A stretch of 33,215 bases of DNA from Terriglobia bacterium (lineage in GTDB: Bacteria > Acidobacteriota > Terriglobia > Terriglobales > Acidobacteriaceae). Under the pieces are notes generated by a model. That model made no database searches. It saw nothing but the letters and a program-made list of their open reading frames with translations, and had not been told where the DNA came from. The stretch spans positions 1 to 33,215 of the forward strand of contig JAIQFT010000050.1 of the NCBI GenBank assembly GCA_020073185.1, in the 5' to 3' direction. The translations under genes were made by a program, and so were the position numbers. Shown here piece after piece: positions 1 to 7,799 of the stretch (within the stretch, counting starts at the first letter, position 1; each line of letters starts with the position of its first letter).

Positions 1-2
1 TA

Positions 3-104
3 CGTCGTGGCCGCGGCTACCGCGACCTGAACTACCTGCTGCTCAAGGCGCAGCGGCTGGCCGCCACCAAGACCCAATTCCTGGTTCTTCAGAAAGCCGC
101 ATAG
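3..104 (+). CDS. Transposase C-terminal end, ISL3-like, cut by window edge
   Basis: The first 33 codons read in frame to a TAG stop, with no start in the window. The visible tail begins RRGRGYRDLNYLLLKAQRLA and ends QKAA. The pattern RR-x-x-GYRD-x-x-Y-x-x-LK resembles the C-terminal end of ISL3-family (IS1001/IS1096-type) DDE transposases, which often finish just after this block. Too little is visible to see catalytic residues, so the family is a recollection of a short motif. Its stop lies 23 bases before the restriction-endonuclease start, so the element boundary probably falls at or near this junction. It could also be the tail of an unrelated protein. Confidence 0.45.
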   Translation, partial: RRGRGYRDLNYLLLKAQRLAATKTQFLVLQKAA

Positions 105-127
105 AATGCGCAGTTCACCAGATTCTT

Positions 128-850
128 GTGCAGAACCGTTTTTACAAAGGCACTACCGGCATGGGCCGATTCAAGAGCATGGAGGAAAGCGGCGTAATCA
201 GCGAAAAACAAAAACAGGAACTGCCCGCGTTTTGCAGGGCAATGGGGCAACAATTAGCCGAACTGGTTAAACAGATTCCTAAGCTCACCGAGCGTGACCT
301 GCGCGAGCTGCCACTGCTGACGTACGGTTCCCAACTGCAAGGTTCCAACAACACGCTGATTGGCAAGAAGGCGATGAAAGAAGTGTTCTTGGTCATCGCT
401 GAAATCGTCGGAAAACATATCGTGGAGCGAAGCGAGAGTAGGTTGAAAGTAGAAAATTCGGCGGGGCGAATTGTGCTGATTTCCCTCTCGCACGACCCGG
501 ATGTCTCGATTCAAGAAGTCGTGGCTGACCGTACGCACCACAGGGTCGCAATCGAGGTGAAAGGCGGCACGGATGTAAGCAACGCCCACAACCGCGCTGG
601 CGAGGCGGAGAAGTCACACCAGAAGGCCAAGAGATTTGGGTTCCCTGAATTTTGGACGGTGATTTCCAAGAAAGGCTTGGAAATATTCAAACTCCAAAAC
701 GAATCGCCAACAACTAACCACTGGTTTGACGTGACAGAGATTCTTGCGCGACATGGCAAGGATTGGGAGAATTTTCGCCAGCGCTTGGCTGGCGCGGTTG
801 GCATACCTGTGAGGGACCAAAGAACACCCACTGCTGGATCACCAAAGTAG
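128..850 (+). CDS. XcyI-like PD-(D/E)XK type II restriction endonuclease, possibly 5'-truncated
   Basis: This 240-aa protein carries a PD-(D/E)XK nuclease core: DPD at residues 123-125, then EVK at 143-145, inside a strand reading VAIEVKGGTDVS. Helical segments follow with NRAGEAEKSHQKAK, which I associate with the XcyI/Cfr9I family (CCCGGG cutters). That assignment is from memory of the motif. The N-terminus is unclear: GTG at 128 is the first start, has no ribosome-binding site, and the frame stays open upstream into the transposase tail. ATG at 161 is an alternative. XcyI-family enzymes are, I believe, longer, so the N-terminal part may have been lost at the insertion junction. The gene is visibly more A/T-rich than its neighbours, a sign of transfer. 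No methyltransferase gene is in the window, so the enzyme is either inactive or its partner lies upstream. Confidence 0.55.
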   Translation: MQNRFYKGTTGMGRFKSMEESGVISEKQKQELPAFCRAMGQQLAELVKQIPKLTERDLRELPLLTYGSQLQGSNNTLIGKKAMKEVFLVIAEIVGKHIVERSESRLKVENSAGRIVLISLSHDPDVSIQEVVADRTHHRVAIEVKGGTDVSNAHNRAGEAEKSHQKAKRFGFPEFWTVISKKGLEIFKLQNESPTTNHWFDVTEILARHGKDWENFRQRLAGAVGIPVRDQRTPTAGSPK

Positions 851-867
851 CTTTCCGCGGTAAGTAT

Positions 868-928
868 CCTCCGGCAGAGCCGGAGGCTTTACGGGTCGCG
901 GGCCCCTCAAAGGGGCCTGATCGCGACC
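868..928. repeat. Two back-to-back perfect hairpins after the endonuclease gene
   Basis: The first hairpin pairs 868-875 with 879-886 (8 bp, 3-nt loop). The second has a 7-bp outer stem (894-900 with 922-928) around a 7-bp inner stem (901-907 with 911-917). Neither is followed by a T-run, so they look more like an intergenic structural repeat than an intrinsic terminator, though they lie 18-80 bp after the endonuclease stop. The rest of the 851-1556 spacer holds the other repeats listed here and no convincing gene. Confidence 0.6.
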
Positions 929-1014
929 CAAAGTCAAAACCGCTCGCTCCAGGCAGTACGGGTGAAAGCTGTGCGCTTGCAAAACCGCCACGCACAAGAT
1001 TTATTGTGAGTCTT

Positions 1015-1044
1015 CCCGGCACTGACGTGTCGGGCTAGGTTCTG
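1015..1044. repeat. Dispersed composite repeat, copy 1
   Basis: This 30-bp element begins CCCGGCACTGACGTG and matches positions 30040-30069 at 26 of 30 bases. It forms a short hairpin (cccggc/gtcggg-like arms). A second small hairpin, cgctcgcttcgcgagc, follows directly, in the place where the other copy has a cgtccctgcgggac hairpin. A third, more decayed relative starts at 19146. All three copies are intergenic. Confidence 0.6.
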
Positions 1045-1089
1045 TCGCTCGCTTCGCGAGCTCACGACTCTGCACACGCGAGGGCGCTC

Positions 1090-1122
1090 GTGCCACAGGG
1101 ACAGGTGGGAGCGGGAAGGCGA
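1090..1122. repeat. 33-bp direct repeat, copy 1
   Basis: The 33 bases from 1090 to 1122, starting GTGCCACAGGGACAGG, recur without mismatch at 1334-1366, 244 bp downstream in the same spacer. No reading frame is conserved across both copies, so this is a non-coding duplication. Confidence 0.8.
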
Positions 1123-1209
1123 GAAACCCCCATAGATCAATTAAAATTTGCCGCGGCGGTCATTGTTTTTCAACCGTCCTGCCGGACTGACTGAGTTTTG
1201 GGATGCTAA

Positions 1210-1256
1210 CCCAGCGATTAATCGCTGGGCTGCCATCAAGCGTCCCGGAGGGACGC
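1210..1256. repeat. 20-bp perfect palindrome plus adjacent hairpin
   Basis: Positions 1210-1229 are a perfect palindrome (CCCAGCGATT and its complement with no loop). Eleven bases later 1240-1246 pairs with 1250-1256 (gcgtccc/gggacgc, 3-nt loop). The pair resembles other short intergenic hairpins in the window and is not next to a gene end. A repressor site is possible for the palindrome, but the nearest start is 330 bp away. Confidence 0.6.
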
Positions 1257-1333
1257 GCGATCAAGGTCCGATATGCCGCATGTTCTCGTCGGCAACGGCA
1301 ACAAGATGAGGAAAGCGTGGGCCTGCTCCCCGT

Positions 1334-1366
1334 GTGCCACAGGGACAGGTGGGAGCGGGAAGGCGA
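1334..1366. repeat. 33-bp direct repeat, copy 2
   Basis: This is the identical second copy of the 1090-1122 repeat. It sits between the palindrome at 1210 and the promoter of the histidine kinase gene. The rest of 1367-1520 shows nothing recognisable. Confidence 0.8.
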
Positions 1367-1520
1367 AAACTCCGGACCCTGTCTCGCGCGTTGATCCGCT
1401 CAGTGCAGGCTCCTCCCAGGCGAGACAAGGGTGGGGCAACCGCAGCATTTGTTTTGACGGAAAGGGGTGGGCCAACCCCCAAGTTTCTATGCATGGGGAA
1501 TGCGTGGGCCCTCCAGGTTA

Positions 1521-1548
1521 TTGAAGATGCGGGGACAACGGTTATGAT
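1521..1548 (+). promoter_or_regulatory. Sigma-70-type promoter of the histidine kinase gene
   Basis: TTGAAG (1521-1526) and TATGAT (1543-1548) are separated by 16 bp. Only 8 bases lie between the -10 box and the ATG at 1557, so the predicted transcript starts one or two bases before the start codon and would be leaderless. There is no clear Shine-Dalgarno sequence. Confidence 0.5.
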
Positions 1549-1556
1549 GAGAAGCT

Positions 1557-2654
1557 ATGGGCGAAAACGGCTTAGGCCGCGAGGTTCGCTCCGACGCGCG
1601 CGTGCGTCTGGAGATGCTTGCCATCGCCGCCGTGCTCGCCGTCGTCGTGCTGGGAGTGTTCTATCTGCTGGTCCCGCCCGATTGGGTGGACATTCCGCAT
1701 CTCTACCTCTGGACTCTGCCCTCCCTGGTGATCGCCCTGGGAGTAGCTCTGGCCGCCGCTCAGCATCGCCTGGAAAAAAAGAAGGAAGCGTGGGCGGAGA
1801 TCGCGCACCTGCGCGAGCTGGTCGAATATCGCGAGCGCGAGCGCGATCTGGCGCAGCAAGAGCTGGTGAACCGCATTAACGCCGAGCGCAACCTGGCGCG
1901 CGATAAGATGCAGTTTGAGGCACAGCTCGCGGCCTACGAAAAATACGCGGCGCTGGCGCAACTGGCGCTGGGCGCGGCCCACGAGATCAACAATCCCCTG
2001 CTCGGGATTTTGTCGCACCTCGAGCTGGAGTGGAAAGCGACGGATGATCCCGAACGGCGCGAGGAGATCGAGCAGTGCATCGCGGGCACCAAGCGCATCT
2101 CGTCCACCATTCGCGGGCTGATCAACTACGCGCGTCCCGGCCCGCTGCAGCTCACGAAGATCCATATCGGCCGTCTGGTGGAGGACACGCTGGCGTTCCT
2201 GCGCCACCAGCCGATGTTCCGGGCCATCAAGCTGGAGACTCTCATCGCGCACGATTTGCCCGCCATCACCGCCGACTCCAACCAGCTCTCGCAGATCCTG
2301 ATGAACCTGTTGCTCAACGCGGCGGAAGCCATGCCCGACGGCGGCAGCATCGCCATCGACGTGCACAAACTCAAGTTCACCGAAAGTGTGGAGCTTTCCG
2401 TGTCGGACACCGGTAGCGGAATTCCCGCCGATATCCTGCCGCACGTGCTGGAGCCGTTCTTCACCACCAAGCGCGGCAAGGGCACCGGCCTGGGCCTGAG
2501 TATCAGTCACGCCTACGCGCGCAGCCACGGCGGGGACATCAAGGTCGAGAGCATTCCCGACCGCGGCACGACCGTGCGCATCGTGCTGCCCATCCGGCAG
2601 GAAGGAAAGATTGAAAGGCAGCCGGAGTCGTCGGGCGATCTGGTGGTCGGATGA
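1557..2654 (+). CDS. Membrane sensor histidine kinase, NtrB/ZraS-like
   Basis: This 365-aa kinase has two hydrophobic segments (about residues 20-40 and 49-68) joined by a very short outer loop. A long charged coiled coil (70-130) precedes the HisKA H-box, with the phospho-acceptor His142 in [10 protein letters not shown]. The ATPase domain is complete: N-box [17 protein letters not shown]1 DTGSGIP, F-box EPFFTTK and G2 GTGLGLSI. The HEINNPL form is typical of kinases that pair with sigma-54 activators, and such an activator follows 107 bp downstream, so the two form a cognate pair. With almost no periplasmic domain, the signal is probably sensed in or at the membrane or through the coiled coil. 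The signal itself cannot be read from the sequence. The ATG at 1557 follows a -10 box closely, which suggests leaderless translation. Confidence 0.9.
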   Translation: MGENGLGREVRSDARVRLEMLAIAAVLAVVVLGVFYLLVPPDWVDIPHLYLWTLPSLVIALGVALAAAQHRLEKKKEAWAEIAHLRELVEYRERERDLAQQELVNRINAERNLARDKMQFEAQLAAYEKYAALAQLALGAAHEINNPLLGILSHLELEWKATDDPERREEIEQCIAGTKRISSTIRGLINYARPGPLQLTKIHIGRLVEDTLAFLRHQPMFRAIKLETLIAHDLPAITADSNQLSQILMNLLLNAAEAMPDGGSIAIDVHKLKFTESVELSVSDTGSGIPADILPHVLEPFFTTKRGKGTGLGLSISHAYARSHGGDIKVESIPDRGTTVRIVLPIRQEGKIERQPESSGDLVVG

Positions 2655-2745
2655 TTGCGGAATCGGGTAATCGGGAAATCGAACCGCACGTTCAGAAGTT
2701 TTCCGATTCCGCAGGTACCCGATTACGCAGTTACGGAGTTGAGTA
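2651..2745. repeat. Word array TAATCGGG / CCGATTA between kinase and regulator genes
   Basis: The left half repeats the words GCGGAATCGGGTAATCGGG and the right half carries their reverse complements. Positions 2656-2666 pair perfectly with 2703-2713 (11 bp), and 2667-2675 with 2718-2726 (9 bp). The two pairings interlock rather than nest. The spacer separates two genes that should be co-transcribed. Confidence 0.7.
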
Positions 2746-2761
2746 AAACGAGGCGAACGCG

Positions 2762-4165
2762 ATGGCGTATTCGATTCTGGTTGTGGACGACGAGGCGCTA
2801 ACCCTGCGCACCATCTCGCGGGCGCTGCGCGATGAAGGGTTCGAAGTCTTCCTTGCCACGACCGGCGAAGAGGCGCTGGAAATCTTCGCGCGCGAGCATC
2901 CGGCGGTGGTCATGCTGGACGTGGTGCTGCCCGGCATCGACGGCATCGAAGTGCTGCGCCAGATCAAGCGCCAGAGCCCGGGCACGATCGTGGTCATGAT
3001 GAGCGCCTACCACATGATCGACCGCGCGGTGGAGGCCATGAAGCTGGGCGCACATGACTACCTGAGCAAGCCCTTCCACCTCGCCGACATGGTGAACACC
3101 ATCCGGCGTGCTCTGGAGATGCTGGCGCTGCGCGTGCGCGTAAGCGAGTCGGTGGAGACGGCGAAGGGCCGCTACGACTTCGGGATGGTGAAAACCATTA
3201 ATCCGGAGATGCAACACCTGCTGGAAATCTGCGAGAAGGCGGCGCAGTCGGAGCACACGACCATCCTCATTCTGGGCGAGAGCGGAACCGGCAAGGGCGT
3301 GCTCGCCAAGGCGCTGCACTATAACAGTCCGCGGGCGCAGATGCCGCTGCTGGAGCTGAACTGCGCGGCCATGCCGGACACGCTGCTGGAAAGCGAACTG
3401 TTCGGCTACGAGCCGGGGGCCTTCACCGACGCGCGCCGCCGCAAGGAAGGCCTGCTGGAGCGAGCGCAGGGCGGCACGGTGTTTCTCGACGAGATCGGCA
3501 ACATGTCGGCCAGCGTGCAGGCCAAGATCCTGCGTGTGCTGGAGGAAGGCACCTTCATGCGGCTGGGCGGGACGCGGCTGATCAAGGTGGACGTGCGCAT
3601 CATCGCGGCAACCAATAGCAACCTGAAGGACGCGGTAGCGCGGGGGCAGTTCCGGGAAGACTTGTTTTACCGGCTGAATGTGCTGCCGATCACCCTGCCG
3701 CCGCTGCGCGAGCGCAAAGAGGACATACTGCCGCTGGCGGTCGCACTGCTGGAGCGCTTTAACAAGGAGATGAAAAAGAGCTTCACCGGGTTCACGCCGG
3801 CGGCGGCGGAGCTGCTCAAGCGGCATCTGTGGCCGGGAAATATCCGCGAGCTGAAGAACGTGATCGAACGCACCATGATCCTGGCGCCCGAGGGCGACAT
3901 TGACGCCGAGTATCTGCCGGAGGAGATTCGCGATTATTCCGAGCCGGTGGAGACGCACGAGCCCTCGCACATGGACCTTTCCCCGACCGGACAGCAGTGG
4001 GTCACGCTGCGCGAGTTGGAGGAGCGCTACATCCACGAGGTCCTGACGCTTACGGGAAACAACAAGGCGCAGGCGGCGCGGATCCTGGGTATTCATCCCA
4101 CCTCGATTCTTCGGCGTCTTAAGAAGGAGCAGGAAGAGGACAAGGTCGAGACGGCGTCAGAATAG
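2762..4165 (+). CDS. Sigma-54-dependent response regulator, NtrC/ZraR family
   Basis: This 467-aa regulator has the full NtrC layout. The receiver (1-120) has acidic pair D9/D10, phospho-acceptor Asp53 in VMLDVVLPG and Lys106 in LSKPF. The AAA+ domain (about 145-380) has Walker A GESGTGKG (175-182), a GAFTDA loop (222-227), Walker B FLDEIG (244-249), and the arginine-rich FREDLFYRL and WPGNIRELKN blocks. The C-terminus has a Fis-type helix-turn-helix (GNNKAQAARILGIHPTSILRRLKK). When phosphorylated it should assemble into a ring and remodel RNA polymerase-sigma-54 at -24/-12 promoters. The sigma-54-contacting loop reads GAFTDA instead of the canonical GAFTGA. The start at 2762 has a GAGG motif about 8 bases upstream. 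It follows its presumed kinase. Confidence 0.93.
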   Translation: MAYSILVVDDEALTLRTISRALRDEGFEVFLATTGEEALEIFAREHPAVVMLDVVLPGIDGIEVLRQIKRQSPGTIVVMMSAYHMIDRAVEAMKLGAHDYLSKPFHLADMVNTIRRALEMLALRVRVSESVETAKGRYDFGMVKTINPEMQHLLEICEKAAQSEHTTILILGESGTGKGVLAKALHYNSPRAQMPLLELNCAAMPDTLLESELFGYEPGAFTDARRRKEGLLERAQGGTVFLDEIGNMSASVQAKILRVLEEGTFMRLGGTRLIKVDVRIIAATNSNLKDAVARGQFREDLFYRLNVLPITLPPLRERKEDILPLAVALLERFNKEMKKSFTGFTPAAAELLKRHLWPGNIRELKNVIERTMILAPEGDIDAEYLPEEIRDYSEPVETHEPSHMDLSPTGQQWVTLRELEERYIHEVLTLTGNNKAQAARILGIHPTSILRRLKKEQEEDKVETASE

Positions 4166-4189
4166 GCTTCAGGCGCGAGTTTCAGGCGG
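4165..4189. repeat. CTTCAGGCG word repeat
   Basis: GGCTTCAGGCG (4165-4175) and TTTCAGGCGG (4180-4189) follow the regulator stop directly. The same word recurs at 14281-14290, 14303-14312 and 32591-32600, always in spacers. No T-run follows, so it is not an obvious terminator. Confidence 0.5.
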
Positions 4190-4216
4190 AGTTAATATCG
4201 CCCTGCTCCACCCGGT

Positions 4217-4864
4217 TCAAACCCTCGTTTCTTTCAGAGTTTCCGCGAGAAGTTTTGTGTCGTCGGAAATAATCCCGTCAGCTGCCAGGCCGGCGCAGCG
4301 GCGCATTTCGCGCTCGTGGTTTACGGTCCAGACAAATACCTTCTTGCCGGCGGAACGAAGCGTCTTCACAATTCCCGGTGTGAGCAGGCGGCGCTCGAGA
4401 AACAGCGCATGGATGGGCAGGAGAGTCCACGCGGCAAGTTGGCGGTGCGAGTCGCAGATCAGGCCGAGCGGGAGAGTTTGGTCGGTGGCGTAGAGGCGCT
4501 CGATCGCCTGCGGCAGGAAGGACGAGACGAAGTAACCCCGCTGGGGCGGGCACTCGCGCAGCATGGTGGCAACGTCGGCTTCCAGCCCGGTGACCTTCAG
4601 TTCGATATCGAGAAAAGCGCGCGGAGCGAATCTTGCCAGGACCTCGGGAAGGCAGGGCGTCCCGGGCGCCAGTTGCTGGTAGCGTGATTCCTCGATGTCG
4701 CGGCCGGCGAGGCGTGGGCCGTGGCAGATGACGCAGCGGCGGTCGGCGGTGAGGCGAACGTCGAGTTCGAAGCCGTCGCAGCCGTGCGCGAGAGCGAGTT
4801 CGAAGGCGGCAAAGGTGTTTTCGGGAGCATAACGGCGGGCGCCGCGGTGGCCGAGCAGCAACAA
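4217..4864 (-). CDS. Glycerophosphodiester phosphodiesterase (GDPD family)
   Basis: This 215-aa protein begins with the GDPD signature GHRGARRYAPENT (catalytic His6; Glu15 of PENT), followed by the metal ligands ELDV (Glu33, Asp35) and the second catalytic histidine His48 in VICHGP. Later strands include FLDIELK and VFVWTVN, and ADGIISDD ends the TIM-barrel pattern. It hydrolyses glycerophosphodiesters to glycerol 3-phosphate and an alcohol. There is no signal peptide, so it is cytoplasmic like UgpQ. It is somewhat shorter than the usual 240-250 aa; the catalytic loop after His48 is compressed, with HGPRL where many members have HD. The start is TTG at 4864, one base past the stop of the upstream zinc-protein gene, so the two are almost certainly translationally coupled. 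Confidence 0.88.
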   Translation of the reverse strand: MLLLGHRGARRYAPENTFAAFELALAHGCDGFELDVRLTADRRCVICHGPRLAGRDIEESRYQQLAPGTPCLPEVLARFAPRAFLDIELKVTGLEADVATMLRECPPQRGYFVSSFLPQAIERLYATDQTLPLGLICDSHRQLAAWTLLPIHALFLERRLLTPGIVKTLRSAGKKVFVWTVNHEREMRRCAGLAADGIISDDTKLLAETLKETRV

Positions 4865-4865
4865 G

Positions 4866-5183
4866 TTAGTCGAGGTCGAAGTCGCGGATGCGCGGCGTGT
4901 CGGGCGTTTCCTTGGCCCGCTTGATGGCTTCCTGGAATTTCTTTTCCAGCAGGTCGGCGCTGTTTTTCTGCGCCTGCACGGATTGCTGGAAGAGCGATTC
5001 CTTGCGGCTTTCCTGCTCTTTCATGGCGCGCGCGGCTGCTTCCAGATCGGCGAAGGTCTTGGGTTTGACGGCAGCGGTGTGGGCGATAACCGCTTGCGTG
5101 GCCGGGTCAACCTTCAGCACCGCGCCGCAGCAGGGGCAGCCGAGCTCGAACGCGGGAGCGGGTTTGGCGGTGTGTTTGGCCAT
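4866..5183 (-). CDS. Small zinc-ribbon-like protein of unknown function with coiled coil
   Basis: This 105-aa protein has one CPCCG knuckle (residues 16-20) followed by two strands (VLKVDPATQAVIAH), then a long charged helix (about 40-95) rich in Lys, Glu and Gln that should form a coiled coil, and an acidic tail ending RDFDLD. Only one Cys pair is visible, so zinc would have to be bound as a dimer or with the histidines at 30-40. I do not recognise the family. It ends one base before the glycerophosphodiesterase gene. An extended -10 box ends 6 bases before its ATG and there is no Shine-Dalgarno, so the message should be leaderless. Confidence 0.7.
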   Translation of the reverse strand: MAKHTAKPAPAFELGCPCCGAVLKVDPATQAVIAHTAAVKPKTFADLEAAARAMKEQESRKESLFQQSVQAQKNSADLLEKKFQEAIKRAKETPDTPRIRDFDLD

Positions 5184-5189
5184 AGGAGA

Positions 5190-5198
5190 ATGATAGCA
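5190..5198 (-). promoter_or_regulatory. Extended -10 promoter directly at a start codon
   Basis: On the minus strand TGCTATCAT (an extended -10, hexamer TATCAT at 5195-5190) ends 6 bases before the ATG at 5183. With usual spacing the +1 base is the A of the ATG. No -35 match is seen. Confidence 0.5.
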
Positions 5199-5203
5199 GA
5201 ATC

Positions 5204-5267
5204 GTCGTTGGTCGTTATTCGTTCGCGGCCATGCGCCAGCATTTGCGAACCACCCAGAGCCAACGAC
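5204..5267. repeat. GTCGTTGG / CCAACGAC inverted words
   Basis: GTCGTTGG (5204-5211) is repeated in inverted form at 5260-5267, with further GTCGTT and TTCGTT fragments between. It occupies the spacer between the oligopeptidase stop and the small zinc-protein promoter. Confidence 0.45.
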
Positions 5268-5273
5268 CGGGTG

Positions 5274-7364
5274 TCATTTCGCCCCTACCTGCCACAGCAG
5301 GAATCCCAGTTCATCGGTGAGGTCGTCGATCTGCTTATTGATGGCGATGCCGCCGCGGGCGTGACCGGCGCGGGTGTCGTAGTGCAGCAAGACGGGATTG
5401 CTATCGCCGTTGTCGGCCTGCAGCAGCGCCGCCATCTTGCGCGCGTGCAGCGGGGCCACGCGCGTGTCGGAATCGCCGGTGACGAACATCACGGCAGGAT
5501 ATTTGGCGCCGGGCTTGACGTTCTGATACGGCGAGTAGGCGCGCAGGTAGTTGAATTGTTCGGCGCTTTCCGCGGCCGATCCGTACTCCGGCACCCAGAA
5601 ACGAGCGACGAGGAATTTTTCGTAGCGCAGCATGTCCAGCAGCGGATAGTCGCAAATCACGGCGCGGAACAGGTCCGGACGCTGGGTGAGGGCGGCGCCG
5701 ACCAGCAGTCCGCCGTTGGAGCCGCCGCTGATCGCGAGTTTTGAAGGGTCGGTGTACTTGTGCGCAATCAGCCACTCGGCGGCGGAAAGAAAGTCGTCGA
5801 AAACATTCTGCTTGTTCTGCAGCATACCGGCCTTGTGCCACTTCTCGCCGAACTCGCCGCCGCCGCGCAGGTTGGGACGCGCGTAGACGCCGCCGTTCAG
5901 CGCCCAGACCGCAGCCGTGGCGGAGAAATTGGGCGTCAGGCTGACGCGGAAGCCACCGTAGCCGGTGAGCAGCGTGGGCAGCTTGCCGTCCGGCACAGTT
6001 CCCTTTTTGAAGACCAGGAACATGGGAATGCGGGTGCCGTCCTTGGATTCGTACCAGACCTGCTCGGTCTGAATCTGCTCGGTCGGGATGGGCACGGTGA
6101 CGCGCGCCCACGCTCTCTGCCTCCCGGTGGAAACGGAATAGCTGAAAATGGCGCGCGGCGTGGAGAAGGAACTGAAACTGTAGAAAGCTTCGTCCTGGTT
6201 CCAGCGCCCGCGCACCAAGGCGGCGCCGATCTCGGGAAGCTCGACGTCCCGCACGAACTTGCCGCTGGGATCGAAAACCTTGATATGGGTCACCACATTT
6301 TGCAGGTAGGTCACAAACAACTTGCCGCCGGCGGCGACGCAATCTTCGATCGGCGAAGCGCTCTCGGCAATGATGGTCTTCCAATTCGCGCGCGCGGGGT
6401 TGCGAAGATCAATGTCGAGGATACGGCCGTTGGGCGCTTCCCAGTTGGTCTTGACGAACAGGTGGTCGTCGGCAATGTCGAAGTCAAATGCGGCGTTAAT
6501 GTCGTTGACGATGGTGCGAACCGAACCGCCGACCTGCAGGTCCTGGAAGTAGAGTTCAACCTTTTCCGCGGCTGAGCCGTGGCCCACCTGGAAGACAAGA
6601 TAGCGGCCATCGGGCGACAGGTCCGTGCCGATATATTCGCCGACGCCGTACTCGTGGCCGAAGATTTCCTTGTCGGCGGCGGCGTCGGTTCCCATGATGT
6701 GCATATAGACGCGCGGACCGATGCCCGGCGTGTATTTAGCGTAGTACATCGTCTTGTGGTCGGGCGCGATGTCAAAGCTGCCATAGCGCGCGGCGGGGAA
6801 AGTGTCGGGCAAGGGACGGCGGCTGCTGACCTCGAGAATGGCAACAGTGGTTTCGTCGGCGCCGCCTTTGCGCAGTCCGTAGGCGAGCAGCTTGCCGTCC
6901 TCGGAGCCGCCTTCGATGACCACCGAAGTGCTGGCGTCGGGCGTGAGCGTGTTGGGGTCCACCAGCACGGTTTCCTTGCCTTTTTCGCGCACGCAGAGCA
7001 TGTCCAGGTTCTGGTCGGCATGGCGGCGCAGGTAGAAGTAGCGGTCGCCGCGGCGAACCGGCGTGTTGATGCTGTCGATCTTCATCACCTTGGCGATCTG
7101 TTCGCGCAACGCGGCGCGGCCGGTGTAAGCGGAGAGGACTTTCTGCGTGTAGGAGTTCTGGGCGTCAATCCAGGCGCGCGTCGCCGGGCTGTTCTGATCC
7201 TCGAGCCAGCGGTAGGGATCCTTGATGGCGACCCCGAAGTAGGTGTCGGTGGCGTCGTGAACCGGAGTGGCCGGCGGCTTGGGCGCTTGCTGGTCGGCGG
7301 CGAACAGCGACGCGCCCGTGACAGTGATGACGACGATGAAGCGACTGACGCGGGACAATGGCAT
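5274..7364 (-). CDS. Secreted prolyl oligopeptidase (peptidase family S9A)
   Basis: From the ATG at 7364 the protein is 696 aa. A signal peptide covers about residues 1-23 (a hydrophobic run ending SLFAA). The N-terminal part has the S9A start (DPYRWLED) and a beta-propeller region (about 75-410). The C-terminal alpha/beta hydrolase domain carries the triad: Ser549 in GGSNGG, Asp633 in GDSDTRV and His668 in AGHARG. It should cleave proline-containing peptides of limited size after export to the periplasm. TTG at 7370 is also in frame, but the GGAGG motif sits 9 bases before the ATG and only 3 before the TTG, so the ATG is preferred. An extended -10 box lies just upstream. The length matches the roughly 700-aa family norm and nothing appears damaged. 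Confidence 0.93.
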   Translation of the reverse strand: MPLSRVSRFIVVITVTGASLFAADQQAPKPPATPVHDATDTYFGVAIKDPYRWLEDQNSPATRAWIDAQNSYTQKVLSAYTGRAALREQIAKVMKIDSINTPVRRGDRYFYLRRHADQNLDMLCVREKGKETVLVDPNTLTPDASTSVVIEGGSEDGKLLAYGLRKGGADETTVAILEVSSRRPLPDTFPAARYGSFDIAPDHKTMYYAKYTPGIGPRVYMHIMGTDAAADKEIFGHEYGVGEYIGTDLSPDGRYLVFQVGHGSAAEKVELYFQDLQVGGSVRTIVNDINAAFDFDIADDHLFVKTNWEAPNGRILDIDLRNPARANWKTIIAESASPIEDCVAAGGKLFVTYLQNVVTHIKVFDPSGKFVRDVELPEIGAALVRGRWNQDEAFYSFSSFSTPRAIFSYSVSTGRQRAWARVTVPIPTEQIQTEQVWYESKDGTRIPMFLVFKKGTVPDGKLPTLLTGYGGFRVSLTPNFSATAAVWALNGGVYARPNLRGGGEFGEKWHKAGMLQNKQNVFDDFLSAAEWLIAHKYTDPSKLAISGGSNGGLLVGAALTQRPDLFRAVICDYPLLDMLRYEKFLVARFWVPEYGSAAESAEQFNYLRAYSPYQNVKPGAKYPAVMFVTGDSDTRVAPLHARKMAALLQADNGDSNPVLLHYDTRAGHARGGIAINKQIDDLTDELGFLLWQVGAK

Positions 7365-7394
7365 GAGCAAGGTCCTCCGAGGTGGGAACGCAAG

Positions 7395-7403
7395 ATGATA
7401 CCA
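7395..7403 (-). promoter_or_regulatory. Extended -10 promoter of the prolyl oligopeptidase gene
   Basis: On the minus strand TGGTATCAT (7403-7395) gives an extended -10, placing transcription start near 7388 with a leader of about 24 nt that contains GGAGG. No clear -35 box is visible. Confidence 0.45.
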
Positions 7404-7493
7404 GAGGCTTACAGTCTATCGGTGTATCGACGACACGCTATCTGAGCCGGATTTGTTGGCTCGGCCACGGTCACAAACGGGAGGAAGTCACGT

Positions 7494-7499
7494 TATACT
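7494..7499 (+). promoter_or_regulatory. TATACT -10 box at a leaderless start
   Basis: TATACT is followed by 7 bases and then the ATG at 7507, so transcription should begin at or one base before the start codon. A GGAGG about 20 bases upstream of the ATG would lie outside the transcript. No TTGACA-like element is visible. Confidence 0.45.
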
Positions 7500-7506
7500 C
7501 GCGCGC

Positions 7507-7722
7507 ATGGCGTGCCACGAACTGTTGCAGTTGCGCAAGCAGGCAACGAAGCTCAAGAGTCAGATTGACGAACAGCGCAAAAAAGCGCTCGCCAAGGCAG
7601 CGCACATACGCCAGGGGCGGCCGTCAGGCAAGAGCGAGTACGTTCCTTTTCTGCAGCGCAAGCTGAACCGGCTGGCGGAGAGCATCGAGCGCCACATCGC
7701 TGAGCACCGATGCCAGGAGTAG
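7507..7722 (+). CDS. Small basic coiled-coil protein of unknown function
   Basis: This 71-aa protein is strongly basic (about 18 Lys/Arg) and largely helical: two amphipathic helices (about 3-30 and 44-66) with heptad-like spacing, separated by a Gly/Pro/Ser turn (RQGRPSGKSEY). It has no signal peptide or membrane segment. I do not recognise the family. Hairpin-like RNA or nucleic-acid binding would fit the charge, but this is speculation. The ATG at 7507 is chosen because the only upstream in-frame start (TTG 7453) precedes the -10 box. It converges on the STAS gene through a long hairpin. Confidence 0.6.
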   Translation: MACHELLQLRKQATKLKSQIDEQRKKALAKAAHIRQGRPSGKSEYVPFLQRKLNRLAESIERHIAEHRCQE

Positions 7723-7731
7723 GAGGAGAAT

Positions 7732-7779
7732 AAGAAGTCAGAAGTAAGAAGTCAGAAGTAATTCTCCTTCTGACTTCTT
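7732..7779. terminator. Bidirectional hairpin built from AAGAAGTCAGAAG words
   Basis: AAGAAGTCAGAAG occurs twice in tandem (7732-7744, 7746-7758) and once inverted (7767-7779). The 13-bp perfect stem with an 8-nt loop is followed by T-rich sequence on the plus strand and by A/T-rich sequence on the other. It lies between two convergent genes and probably terminates both. Confidence 0.6.
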
Positions 7780-7799
7780 CATTTTCAAATCCTTGTTCA

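Noticed and set aside
1572-4096. Long minus-strand open frames opposite the kinase and regulator genes (318 and 432 codons)
   Set aside because: They are shadows of two perfectly motif-complete genes in GC-rich sequence; the translations are Gln/His/Arg-rich without any domain.
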